Shown: piece after piece, positions 18,642 through 25,906 of the stretch
Layout of the letters: each line of letters starts with the position of its first letter
How positions within the stretch are numbered: the stretch's first letter is position 1
NCBI GenBank assembly: GCA_003427395.1
Contig: BFEA01000355.1
Coordinates: 981,407 to 1,007,312, forward strand
From: Chara braunii
Taxonomy: Eukaryota > Streptophyta > Charophyceae > Charales > Characeae
Reading direction: 5' to 3'
DNA length: 25,906 nt
Made by a program: the position numbers and the translations under genes
The notes under the pieces: generated by a model
Seen by the model: the letters and a program-made list of their open reading frames with translations, nothing else
Databases searched by the model: none
What the model was told of the DNA's origin: nothing

Positions 18642-20540
18642 CGCGATCTAGCACGAATTCAGCATCAGCAGCAGCAGCGGCAGCAGGAAGTTGTTCCCAT
18701 CCCGAGTAATTTTCGGGAGGCAGTCAAGCAGGAACAACACCAACAACACCAAGAAGAAGAAGAAGAAGAACAGCAGCAGCAGCAGCAGAAGCAGCAGCAG
18801 CAGCCGCGACAGCAACAGCGGGAAAGCCAGTTGCAGCGGCAAAGGAGGGGCAATGAAAATGTCTATGGAGGGGGGGAAGGAAGTTCAGGTGTGATCGATA
18901 ATCGGATAACAAAAGTGAACGGCAGGAGCTACAGGAGGCTTCAAAAGATCGGCACAGGTGGTAGCAGTGCTGTTTTTCAAGTTATAGGGGAGGACAAGAA
19001 AATGTATGCTTTGAAGCGGATATCTCTCAAGGGGCATGGAGCGGAGACGGCCAAGGGGTTCTTGGACGAGGTGCATCTGTTGACTGAACTGAAGGGCAAA
19101 CGAAACATTATTCAACTGGTTGACTTCGAAATTCACGACACGCTGATCTATGTGGTGCTGGAGTACGGCGAGATCGACTTGGCAAAGTTGCTGGAGAAGG
19201 TGTGGAACGGCAAGGGGTCGAGTCGACAGGAAGGTGAGCCGAGGATGAACGAGCACACCATCAAGCACTATTGGACTGACATGCTGGAGGCGGTGAGGAC
19301 TATCCACGAGGAGCGGATTGTCCACTCGGATCTGAAGCCAGCCAACTTTCTGCTTGTCCAAGGGGAGGTGAAACTGATCGATTTCGGAATCGCCAAGCAG
19401 TTGGAAAGGGACACGACGAACATTCACCGAAGCGAGATGGTTGGGACGTTAAACTACATGGCTCCTGAGACTCTGGAACTGAAGACGGCAGGTACGGGAG
19501 TGAAGGTGGGCAGGCCGTCGGACATCTGGTCCTTGGGATGCATCCTGTACCAGATGGTGTACGGCCGGACACCGTTCGCACATTTTAGTCCGTACCAGAA
19601 GATGTCACTGCTCCCCCTTCCCGACACGCAGGTCGTGTTTCCTCCGCTCAACAACGAGTACTTGTTGGACGCAATGAAGCAATGTTTGGAGAAGAACCCG
19701 CGGAAGAGGATGAGCATAGATGGGCTCTTAAGGCATCCTTTCCTATGCGGCCCGACGGCGGAGGTGCCACGCCCACTTGAGAGGGACGAGCTCCTGCAGG
19801 CGATGGAGAAGCTCATCGACGACACGTCGAAGGATGACGCGTGGCGTGTGCTCCAGGTGCTGAACGACCGGTACAGACTGCGTCACGGGACGAACGAAAT
19901 GCATGTCGCCAAGAGTACGGACAGTGCCGGGTATGATAACTCCCATGGAGGAGGAGGAGGCGGAGGAGAGGTGGTGAGCGGACCAGGATCAGCATTAGGA
20001 TCAGCAGGCGCAAGACCAGTTGTTGTTCCTCCGGCGCAGCATCCACAGCAGGGCGATGTGGATTCGAAGAAGGAACGACATGCGTCATCGGGATACGAGA
20101 ACCAGGATGATCATTACAATCATCAGTATCGCCGCCAGCAGCAGCAGCAGCAGCAGCAGCACCAGTATGATGACGATTGGGGGAATGTATATGACGGATG
20201 CGATGCCGTGAGTATGGATTCGCAGCACAGCCCCTGTCGAAGTGAAGATAGCGGGGTGGGAATGGAGAGGTGGGGGGGCAAACGAATGGCAGCTGTGGAT
20301 TCGGGCCTAGAGAACGTCGAGGGGGAGCGCGGGCTAAGCAGTGTGAAGCTGAAGATGGCTGGCAGTAGTGGGGGTGGAGGAGGAGGAGCAGGATGGAAAT
20401 CGAGGTGTGAGAGGCCGCGACCGGCCATTTCTGGTGGCAGACCGAGGGCACCAGGAGTCGGTGCACGGGTCATTCAAGGTGGTCCTCAGCGATCGATCTC
20501 TGCGCCCCGTAGAGGACCGGGAAGACCTGCATTTAAATGA
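12519..20540 (+). CDS. MPS1: MPS1/TTK-family spindle-checkpoint kinase, giant intronless ORF (2673 aa)
   Basis: MPS1 is the dual-specificity kinase that starts spindle-assembly-checkpoint signalling at kinetochores by phosphorylating KNL1. Residues 18-20 are a KEN box, and 41-49 (RVALRDVWN) is a full RxxLxxxxN D-box. Residues about 196-375 are the Mps1/Bub1-type TPR domain, ending WAMFEARAGNAQKARSIL then NKGIKAQAKP. Residues 376-2130 are low-complexity linker with Gln, Ser, Gly and Glu/Asp runs. The kinase domain is at 2138-2409: glycine loop KIGTGGSSAVF, Lys2166, alphaC Glu2184, HSDLKPAN with catalytic Asp2271, DFG 2288-2290, and the Mps1-specific activation loop with DTT (Thr2299/2300) and VGTLNYMAPE (Thr2310). 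All catalytic residues are present. Animal and plant relatives are about 780-860 aa, so this is roughly three times longer. No intron interrupts 8 kb. The start chosen is the first of two adjacent ATGs; TGA ends it. Confidence 0.9.
12885..12950 (+). repeat. CAG-rich tract encoding N-terminal Gln run
   Basis: Encodes a Gln/Pro stretch at about residues 123-144, between the degron region and the TPR domain of MPS1. It is interrupted by His, Pro, Asp and Glu codons. Confidence 0.85.
16823..16917 (+). repeat. GAA/GAC tract encoding an acidic run in MPS1
   Basis: Almost pure GAA, GAG and GAC codons encode about 30 consecutive acidic or Lys residues (around residues 1436-1467), ending in 13-14 Glu codons before GNAGG. 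Such a run is slippage-prone. Confidence 0.9.
18355..18745 (+). repeat. Triplicated VPIPxNxREAYLAxGAVKQE module in MPS1 linker
   Basis: The linker repeats a non-Gln motif: VPIPRNPREAYLAPGAVKQE (about 18360-18418), KEAYLAAGAVKQEP (about 18516-18557), and VPIPSNFREAVKQE (about 18693-18733). The copies are separated by pure (CAG)n and (CAA)n expansions. This shows segmental duplication rather than simple slippage. Confidence 0.85.
18477..18643 (+). repeat. (CAG)n and (CAA)n polyglutamine expansions
   Basis: About 12 CAG codons run at 18478-18513, and about 20 uninterrupted CAA codons at 18584-18643. Both encode Gln just upstream of the kinase domain. The different codons show two independent expansions. 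Confidence 0.92.
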
Positions 20541-20638
20541 AGACCCAATGATCAATGAACTGATCTGATCGGAAGGGCCCGTCTGTCTATTCGTCTGTTA
20601 GTTGTCAGTTGGTAGGTTGGTTGGTCGTATCTTAAACC

Positions 20639-20692
<54 letters not shown>

Positions 20693-21010
20693 GTATCTAT
20701 CTATCTATGTATCTAACTTTTCGTTGAATCTTACTGGATAAGGAAGCAATGTAAGAAGCGCTGATTGCCTGAGAATGAGAAGGGACGCTGTTGTAGTGCT
20801 GCGTTGTAAGGTGATGGTTTAGCTCCTGAGGTAGACGCTTCCAAGCAACTTCTATGAAGCTTTCCCGTGTGCTTTGCAGCAGTGATGGATCGGTAAACGG
20901 TCCGACTATGTTTTTTTTTAATTTTCCCTTTTTTTTTGTGTGTGTAAGATGTTAGGAGGCGTAGGCTTGTCGTGTATAAGACCAACCATCTATCTATCTA
21001 TTCTTTGGTG
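20541..21010 (+). other. Probable MPS1 3' region with (CTAT)n microsatellite
   Basis: Directly after the TGA. A (CTAT)n repeat occupies about 20638-20717, interrupted by GTAT variants, and a short second CTAT patch lies near 20988. No canonical AATAAA is seen nearby, so the polyadenylation site is not placed. No gene is visible. Confidence 0.6.
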
Positions 21011-21140
21011 AATCAATCCGCTTTAGACTTGTGAGAATTGACGTTGTTGTGGTGTTTTGTCTGTCGTAGGGTGACAATCAATCCGCTTTAGACTTGTGAG
21101 AATTGACGTCGTTGTGGTGCTTCGTCTGTCGTAGGGTGAC
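21011..21140 (+). repeat. 65-bp tandem duplication
   Basis: 21011-21075 and 21076-21140 are nearly identical. Each starts AATCAATCCGCTTTAGACTT and ends CTGTCGTAGGGTGAC, with a few T/C differences, all transitions. Confidence 0.92.
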
Positions 21141-21245
21141 GATGGATTTGGTTTGGGTGGGGGTGACGTTTCTTGAATTACGGGTGCTATGTCGAGCAAT
21201 CTTTGCGACGGCGACTGCAGCAGGTGCTTGTCAGGTTGGCGATGT

Positions 21246-21675
21246 CGGCTGGCTCGCCCCGGACTAACGGCAGGGTGATCTTCTGTGTCACAGAGTATGG
21301 CGCCTTCGATTGATGGTTAATGCATACTCAGTCAGATTAGGCCCTTCTGGAGTGAATCTGGTCGTACTGAGGCCTCATGGATGCAGGGAACTCCCAGTGC
21401 GAGAGATTCTGTGGTCATCGGATTTGGTTTGGGCTGGACCCCGCCCGACGGGAGTGGTGATCTTCTCTATTACACAGCCACGCCTCCTTCGATTGATGGG
21501 TGATTAGGGCATACTACTGAGTTAGATTAAGACTTTCTGGAGTGAATTGTGGTGGTATTGATGGCCACATGCATGCAGCGAACTAAACTCCCAGTGCGAG
21601 TATGCTTTATGGAGCGAATTCTCCTCGGATTGACGGCCACATTCATGCGAGAAAGTCCCTGTGCGAGTATAAGCT
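21246..21675 (+). repeat. Imperfect ~185-bp tandem repeat
   Basis: GTGATCTTCT, CCTTCGATTGATGG, TTCTGGAGTGAAT and CTCCCAGTGCGAG recur in the same order in two units (about 21246-21430 and 21431-21605). A third partial unit of 60-70 bp follows (ATTGACGGCCACATTCATGC). Spacing drifts from 182 to 190 bp by small indels. No coding potential. Confidence 0.75.
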
Positions 21676-21735
21676 TTAGTCATCGGCTCTGGTCTGAGTG
21701 GGGACGTTGTTATAGTCCCCTTCCTGGGCTTTGGT

Positions 21736-21773
21736 GGCACCGGTGAATGCATGCGGCACCGGTGAATGCATGC
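21736..21773 (+). repeat. Perfect 19-bp tandem duplication
   Basis: GGCACCGGTGAATGCATGC is repeated exactly at 21736-21754 and 21755-21773. ATGCAT is itself palindromic. Confidence 0.93.
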
Positions 21774-22129
21774 GGTTTTCCACAGAATCACGGGTGACAT
21801 GACTGGGAATCGAGTCGCCACGTGACTGCATGAAGAACTTCAGGTTGTTCCTTTTCTACTGTTGGTCGGTCCTTAGTGCAGGTCGCGTCTGATGCGTCGT
21901 GGTGGGCGACTGGAACGTGCTCCTGTTCTTCTCTCATGTTGGGCTCCTCGGGGAAACTTCTGGATGTGAAAGATGTGGTGGACTCGGTGGATGCAGACAC
22001 GAATCGACACGACTTTGAGGAGGTCATGGGGCGTACGACGAAGTTAGGTGGTTGTGGATTTCACGACCGACGCAGTTGGGGGAATGATCAGTTTGCATCA
22101 TTACTCGTGGAGGAGGCATACGTGGCCCC
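21774..22129. other. No recognised gene
   Basis: A 104-codon plus-strand open stretch (21876-22190) has no recognisable motif and runs into the next repeat array, so I do not call it. No other structure is seen. Confidence 0.4.
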
Positions 22130-22545
22130 CAGTGGCCACGCCTCTAATGGAGGTGACAATGATGCGGAAGAAAAGAGCAGAGCAACCTAGATAAGGGAGT
22201 AGAATGGGGCTTAGGATATGTAAGCTGTTGTGCGGGAATCAGGATGGGGGGAAGAATGGTGGGTTCTACGACCCAGTTGTTGGGGGATTGATGGGTTCGC
22301 ATGACGATCCATGGAGTCGAGGTGAGTGCGGCCGCTGCTCGCCACGACGGCTCGTGTTGAAGTGACTCGATGCTGCGGAAAAGAGCAGAGCAACGTAGGT
22401 AAGGGAGTAGACAGGGGCTTTGGGTGGGCAGGATGTCCGTTCGTGCGTGAATCTGGGTTGGGTGGTGGTCGATGGGTTGTGCACTGTGGACTTGGGCTGC
22501 TAGCACGCCTCGTATTGAGGCGACGATGCTCTGAAGAGGAGGACA
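22130..22545 (+). repeat. Imperfect ~208-bp tandem repeat, 2-3 units
   Basis: AGAGCAGAGCAAC starts at 22174 and 22382, each followed by TAGATAAGGGAGTAGA or its close variant and GGGGCTT. A more diverged third unit (CGTATTGAGGCGACGATGCT, then GAAGAGGAGGACAGA) is near 22510-22545. Confidence 0.75.
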
Positions 22546-22792
22546 GAATAAGATGTGTGTTCGGGGCAAAGAAATTGATCCATCGGAATTACAGCAATGT
22601 TGCTTGGCGCTGTGGAGGAGGAATTGGAGATCCTCTCTGGCGTTTGCTCTCCTGTACTGACCTCACTTTTCAAGACTGCCATCGTTTCCCTGGGGTTCGC
22701 TGCTTCTCCCAGATCTATTTACTTAGTCTCTGTGGACCTACCTATTCTCGCCTTGATGCGGCTCAGAGGCATCGACGAAAGTCCGTTTGTGC

Positions 22793-22846
22793 GTGAGTAT
22801 GCCCCAAAACGAGCTTGCGTGTGAGTATGCCCCAGAACTAGCTTGC
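22793..22846 (+). repeat. 28-bp tandem duplication
   Basis: GTGAGTATGCCCCA(A/G)AAC followed by AGCTTGC occurs at 22793 and again at 22821. Confidence 0.85.
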
Positions 22847-23620
22847 TTTATATACCTGTCATCGCCGTGTATAGTCGATGTCGTAGCGGTGTTGCGGCTG
22901 CTGTTCTTTTCTTTTGTGTCGGACCGCCTGGGAACGCATCCAGCTCAACTGCACAGTTGTGGGGAAGCACTTCAATGGATGGTTGTGTTCTGATGTCTTA
23001 TTCTTTTTTCTTTTCTCTTTTTTTTTTTTTATACGTGTGGTGAGTATGTCGCAGGAGTATTCTTTAGCGTATTCACACATTTGCAGCGCACTCTCTGCTG
23101 GTGGAGCTATAAGAGAAAACGGATGGTCTAACTGCTTCATCAGCGGTCTGGCATGCGACTTGAGCAAGGCTTATTCTTTTTCAATTACTTGGCAGATGCG
23201 AAACACTTTGTACGGATGGCGTTGTTTTGTATTTGTTCTTTTCGATCACTGGGCGAATGGCCTCTTAGTCGGCAGTTGTCGTGAGGACATCTGTACATAC
23301 ATGCGTACCGATGAGATCCTGAGAGCTATTCACACTTGTACTTTTTCCTGCATGCACGTATTTGTTTGGTCTCGTATTATTTATTATTTTCGCCAGATTC
23401 TGTCAAGAGAGGCACAAAGTGAGTACCGGGAGCGGTGTTGTCGAACGATGTCTTCTTGTCATTATGTCGCTCCATCTCTGACTGAATGCAACCGTCTTGA
23501 CCTGTAGGGGGTAGTCTGTTAGCGGGTCCCGGCGAAGTTGTTGTGGGACGACGGAACCTGTGAGCACGCTGCTTCCGGGGGCCAAGCCGCACTTGGCCGG
23601 ATTCTTCGTTTCTCCCGGTT
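22847..23620. other. No recognised gene
   Basis: A 197-codon open stretch (22914-23507) crosses T-rich tracts that read as Phe runs and shows no domain; I regard it as chance. GTGGGACGACGGAACCTGTGAGC near 23540 resembles two segments near 24626 and 24707, hinting at another dispersed repeat. Confidence 0.45.
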
Positions 23621-23744
23621 GATTTTTTTTATTTTTATTTTTAACTTCGTATACGGGAAACCTACTTAGCCAGGTGATAAGAGCGTCCCCGGTAAGTAGG
23701 CACCCGGCGTAGAAGGCTGCATCTATTGGTGGGGAGCTACACCT

Positions 23745-23763
23745 GCTGGAAATCGGGTCCAGC
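23745..23763 (-). repeat. 19-nt hairpin, copy 1
   Basis: GCTGGAAATCGGGTCCAGC: arms GCTGGA and TCCAGC around a 7-nt loop, followed by GTCCCTGTACAATGATGTG. Confidence 0.9.
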
Positions 23764-23791
23764 GTCCCTGTACAATGATGTGAATGTCTGT

Positions 23792-23810
23792 GCTGAAAAT
23801 CGGGTCCAGC
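23792..23810 (-). repeat. 19-nt hairpin, copy 2
   Basis: GCTGAAAATCGGGTCCAGC; one arm base differs from copy 1. Confidence 0.85.
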
Positions 23811-23969
23811 ATGCCTATGCAGAGATATAGATGTCTCGAACAATCTATGTACTATGCACTTTAAGCAATATTTGTCAGATGATGGAAGCCCCCCCTATCC
23901 ATGTGATCTACGAGCCCAATCATGTCTAACCTTGATGTGGTGTGTATTACAATGATGTGATGTATGTCA

Positions 23970-23988
23970 GCTGGAAATCGGGTCCAGC
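23970..23988 (-). repeat. 19-nt hairpin, copy 3
   Basis: Identical to copy 1 over all 19 nt, and preceded by ACAATGATGTGATGTATGTC. Confidence 0.9.
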
Positions 23989-24241
23989 GTCCCTATAGAG
24001 TGGAGTGAAACTATGTGAAACCATGTCCTATCCATGTGATCTGCCATGTCTCCAACACAACTATGATGTGTGTGGTCAGATTGTAAATGCGCTTGACTCA
24101 CCTGTATCACCCAAAAGAACAGAGGCATTGATTACTTCCCTAGACAGGGGAAGGATTGACCTCATGCTCCTGAAGCATATATCCCCTAGACAGTGATGTA
24201 TGTAGATGTCATATGCTCGCTAGCAACAACAAACGTGATGA

Positions 24242-24495
24242 TCAATCAATCCTATCATGATTAAGAGTTGAAAGATGAGAGACAATCAACCCTATTCTTG
24301 GCAGGGAAATCATCTATCCTATCCCCGCCTGGCGCCTGAAAAAAAGACACGAATCATTATAAGCAAACACCATAAAGATCAATAAATCCTATCATGATTA
24401 AGAGTTGAAAGATGAAAAAAAAAAAGAAAGAAAAAAAAAGAGTTGAAAGATGAGATACAATCTACCCTAATCTTGGCAGGGAAGAGATCTGTAAT
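24242..24495 (+). repeat. Imperfect duplication of a ~70-bp block
   Basis: CCTATCATGATTAAGAGTTG then AAAGATGA and later TTGGCAGGGAA occur near 24251-24308 and again near 24387-24484. The second copy is split by an A-rich GAAAGAAAAA tract (24416-24440) and an internal repeat of GAGTTGAAAGATGA. Confidence 0.75.
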
Positions 24496-24742
24496 CTACG
24501 GTTCAAAATCGAGGATTCAGGTAAGTGGGACTTGATCCCCGGCTTCTCTGTAGAGATGGAGCGAAACTGTCGTGAACTGGAGGACGGTCGGGTGTTTTAG
24601 ACCCTCTTGTGTGTGGGATAAGGTGTGGGACTACGGTACCTGTTGGCACCGGAGGCCCCGCGGAGGGTAGTGTGTTTGGCCCTGCTTCTGTGGCGTGGAA
24701 CCAGGTGTGGAACTGCGGTACCTGTAGCCATCTTGTTTCCTT
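24331..24742. other. Spacer between R1 and R2, no gene
   Basis: Besides the duplication above, it holds a repeated block: GGTGTGGGACTACGGTACCT (near 24620) and GGTGTGGAACTGCGGTACCT (near 24703). GTAAGTGGGACTTGATCCCC at about 24524 resembles one end of the MITE-like elements at 10.3-11.7 kb. Nothing coding. Confidence 0.5.
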
Positions 24743-24939
24743 GTTTTTTTTTTGTTTTTTTTTTTCACAGAAAATCAATCATCAATGAATTCATTTTTTA
24801 TCTATTTATTTATTTAGTTAGTATTATTATTATTTTTAACTTCGTATACAGGGAACCTACTTGACGAGGTGATAAGAGCATCCCCGGTAAGTGGGCCCCA
24901 GCGTTGAACGCTCCATCTATTGGTGGGGGAGCTGCACCT

Positions 24940-24958
24940 GCTGGAAATCGGGTCCAGC
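24940..24958 (-). repeat. 19-nt hairpin, copy 4
   Basis: Identical to copy 1, with the identical following GTCCCTGTACAATGATGTG. Confidence 0.9.
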
Positions 24959-24986
24959 GTCCCTGTACAATGATGTGAATGTAGCA

Positions 24987-25005
24987 GCTGGAAATTGGGT
25001 CCAGC
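24987..25005 (-). repeat. 19-nt hairpin, copy 5
   Basis: GCTGGAAATTGGGTCCAGC: loop change only, arms intact. Confidence 0.88.
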
Positions 25006-25244
25006 CGCCCTATACAGAGATGTGTTGATATCTCCTACTACCTATATATGTTCGTTAACCAATTTATTGTCAGAAGATGGGAAAAGCCTATGAAGGGAGA
25101 GAACCCTATCCACCTAATCTACCATATCACTCTAGCAATTAAGGCATGTAGCCCGATCCTATCGATCGAACTGGCAACCGAAACCCTAACACAGATGTGA
25201 AACGAAACCCTAGTACAGATGAACTGTGTGTGTACTGTGAGTGA

Positions 25245-25263
25245 GCTGGAGATGGGATCCAGC
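25245..25263 (-). repeat. 19-nt hairpin, copy 6
   Basis: GCTGGAGATGGGATCCAGC: three loop changes, both arms intact. Confidence 0.88.
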
Positions 25264-25395
25264 ATCCCTATATTATGATGTATGCATATTTTGGGGCTCA
25301 CCCATATCATCGATAAGAGCAGAGGCATTGATTACTTCCGTACACAGAGGAAGGATTGACCTCCTGCTCATAAAGAGTTTATCCCCTACCCACTG

Positions 25396-25453
25396 ATGTG
25401 TAGAGATGTCATGACGCACATACAATGTGTAGAGATGTCATGACGCACATACA
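25396..25453 (+). repeat. Exact 29-bp tandem duplication
   Basis: ATGTGTAGAGATGTCATGAC followed by GCACATACA is repeated without change at 25396-25424 and 25425-25453, inside R2. Confidence 0.93.
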
Positions 25454-25562
25454 TCACGAAAAAGCAGAGAGAATGATTACTCGACTATGTGCCGATCAAC
25501 CCTACTACTCAACTCAGAGGAGAACCTCTATCCTACCCCCACCCGGTGCCAGGCTATGAAAC

Positions 25563-25584
25563 ACCCGCGGACGCGTCCGCGGGT
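25563..25584. repeat. Perfect 22-bp GC-rich palindrome
   Basis: ACCCGCGGACG followed directly by its reverse complement CGTCCGCGGGT. A second palindrome, arms GGTCCGCG/CGCGGACC around one C, lies at 25633-25649, and TCCGA/TCGGA at 25584-25595. All are in a short GC island between AT-rich repeats. Confidence 0.93.
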
Positions 25585-25689
25585 CCGATCTCGGATGGCG
25601 GACGCAGATGGGGCCGCCTCCGTGGCTGACCTGGTCCGCGCCGCGGACCCGATTTTACCAGAATTTTCCCGAATTAAATAATAGGTTAA

Positions 25690-25817
25690 TATATATATAT
25701 ATATATAAACTCCGACGAAACAGTTTGTCACAGCCCCTCGTTTGTTGTCCTCTTCTCCCTCTCTGCCTACGGTTTACCGGGCAGTTCTATTTGACGATAT
25801 ATATATATATATATATA
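25690..25817. repeat. (TA)n microsatellites
   Basis: TA runs at about 25690-25706 and 25798-25817 each precede a copy of the 63-bp repeat that begins AAACTCCGACGAAAC. Confidence 0.92.
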
Positions 25818-25906
25818 GGGTTCAGCCTCCTGATGAGTCGGTGAAACTCCGACGAAACAGTTTGTCACAGCCCCTCGTTTGTTGTCCTCTTCTCCCTCTC
25901 TGCCTA
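25707..25906 (+). repeat. 137-bp-period direct repeat at window edge
   Basis: 25707-25769 and 25844-25906 are identical over 63 bp (AAACTCCGACGAAACAG, TTTGTCACAGCCCCTCG, ... CTCTGCCTA), and the second is cut by the end of the window. The first copy begins right after a (TA)n tract and lacks the 5' half of the hammerhead core that the second copy has. Confidence 0.93.
25830..25858 (+). ncRNA. Hammerhead ribozyme core motif
   Basis: CTGATGA (25830-25836) is followed by a perfect 5-bp stem GTCGG/CCGAC (25837-25841 and 25849-25853) with loop TGAAACT, then GAAAC (25854-25858). This is the full conserved catalytic core and stem II of a hammerhead self-cleaving RNA. After GAAAC, ACA-GTT-TGT could form a very short stem III ending in the cleavable triplet GTC (25863-25867 region). 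I could not find a convincing stem I partner upstream (GGTTCAGCCTC), so the class and activity are open. Plant hammerheads are known from retrozymes and other repeats. The repeat context here agrees. Confidence 0.65.

Larger units (their letters stand above)
23622..24330 (-). mobile_element. ~700-bp dispersed repeat R1, likely minus-strand retroelement 3' region
   Basis: Starts with a T-rich tract (23622-23642, an A-rich tail on the minus strand) and AACTTCGTATAC. It then carries GGTGATAAGAGC, hairpin copies 1-3, GCATTGATTACTTCC and AAGGATTGACCTC blocks, and ends CCTATCCCCGCCTGGCGCC. The same blocks recur in the same order about 1195-1200 bp downstream in R2. The hairpin-to-tail distance of about 105 bp is similar to LINE-1, so a LINE or LINE-mobilised element is likely. 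No coding frame was recognised. Confidence 0.65.
24743..25555 (-). mobile_element. ~700-bp dispersed repeat R2, second copy of R1
   Basis: T/A-rich tail at 24743-24838, then AACTTCGTATAC (24838), GGTGATAAGAGC, hairpin copies 4-6, GCATTGATTACTTCC (about 25325), AAGGATTGACCTC, and an end CCTACCCCCACCCGGTGCC (to about 25553). Same order as R1 with scattered substitutions and indels. It includes a private exact 29-bp tandem duplication at 25396-25453. Confidence 0.65.

Noticed and set aside
13745-18912. Several minus-strand ORFs of 140-215 codons opposite MPS1 (poly-Ala, poly-Leu, poly-Ser).
   Set aside because: They are complement-frame readings of CAG, CAA, GAA and Ser-rich coding repeats; no domain, and MPS1 is clearly the coding strand.
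22914-23507. 197-codon plus-strand ORF.
   Set aside because: Crosses T runs giving poly-Phe; no domain or family resemblance; lies within repeat-rich non-coding DNA.
23745-25263. Spaced 19-nt palindromic repeats as a CRISPR array.
   Set aside because: Spacing is irregular (28 bp to 1 kb), flanks are also repeated, and the genome is eukaryotic.

Overview
The window looks like nuclear DNA of a complex eukaryote, most likely a streptophyte green lineage organism with a repeat-rich genome. A charophyte alga such as Chara is my best guess, but that is inference. The supporting signs are plant-type L1-like LINEs with a C-terminal zf-RVT domain, a plant-type hAT (BED/DUF659/dimerisation) transposase, a 270-bp piece resembling mitochondrial rps2, abundant microsatellites, and three isolated N bases typical of a eukaryotic draft assembly.

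Layout. 1-616: poly-T, a (GA)n microsatellite, then GC-rich DNA with 13-bp-spaced ACATCRG repeats. 617-4055: one long decayed hAT transposase whose reading frame can be followed from BED finger to dimerisation domain across stops and frameshifts. About 4315-8237: a decayed L1-like LINE (LINE-1 here) with poly(A) tail, itself interrupted by an rps2-like mitochondrial fragment (about 4642-4913) and by an unidentified insert (about 5196-5567). 8876-10143: a tRNA-like SINE head split by a second, 5'-truncated LINE (LINE-2) with a 13-bp target-site duplication. 10144-11300: small palindromic and foldback elements. 11357-11820: a 100-bp tandem repeat carrying E2F-like motifs, with two copies of an 84-bp inverted-repeat (MITE-like) element inserted.

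12519-20540 is the only clearly intact gene: a single uninterrupted 2673-codon ORF for an MPS1/TTK-family spindle-checkpoint kinase. It has a KEN box and a D-box at the N-terminus, the Mps1 TPR domain, about 1750 residues of low-complexity linker rich in Gln, Ser and Glu/Asp, and a complete dual-specificity kinase domain near the C-terminus. It is about three times the usual length of the family and shows no intron.

20541-25906 has no gene I can support. It is a series of tandem and dispersed repeats: a (CTAT)n tract, a 65-bp duplication, about 185-bp and 208-bp imperfect tandems, two roughly 700-bp direct repeats, and six copies of a 19-nt hairpin that also occurs near the 3' end of LINE-1. 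At the right edge there is a (TA)n-flanked 137-bp-period repeat carrying a hammerhead-ribozyme core.

The items most worth a second look are the giant intronless MPS1 gene with its degrons and E2F-like repeat promoter, the hammerhead-bearing repeat at the right edge, the shared hairpin family, and the rps2-like capture inside a LINE.
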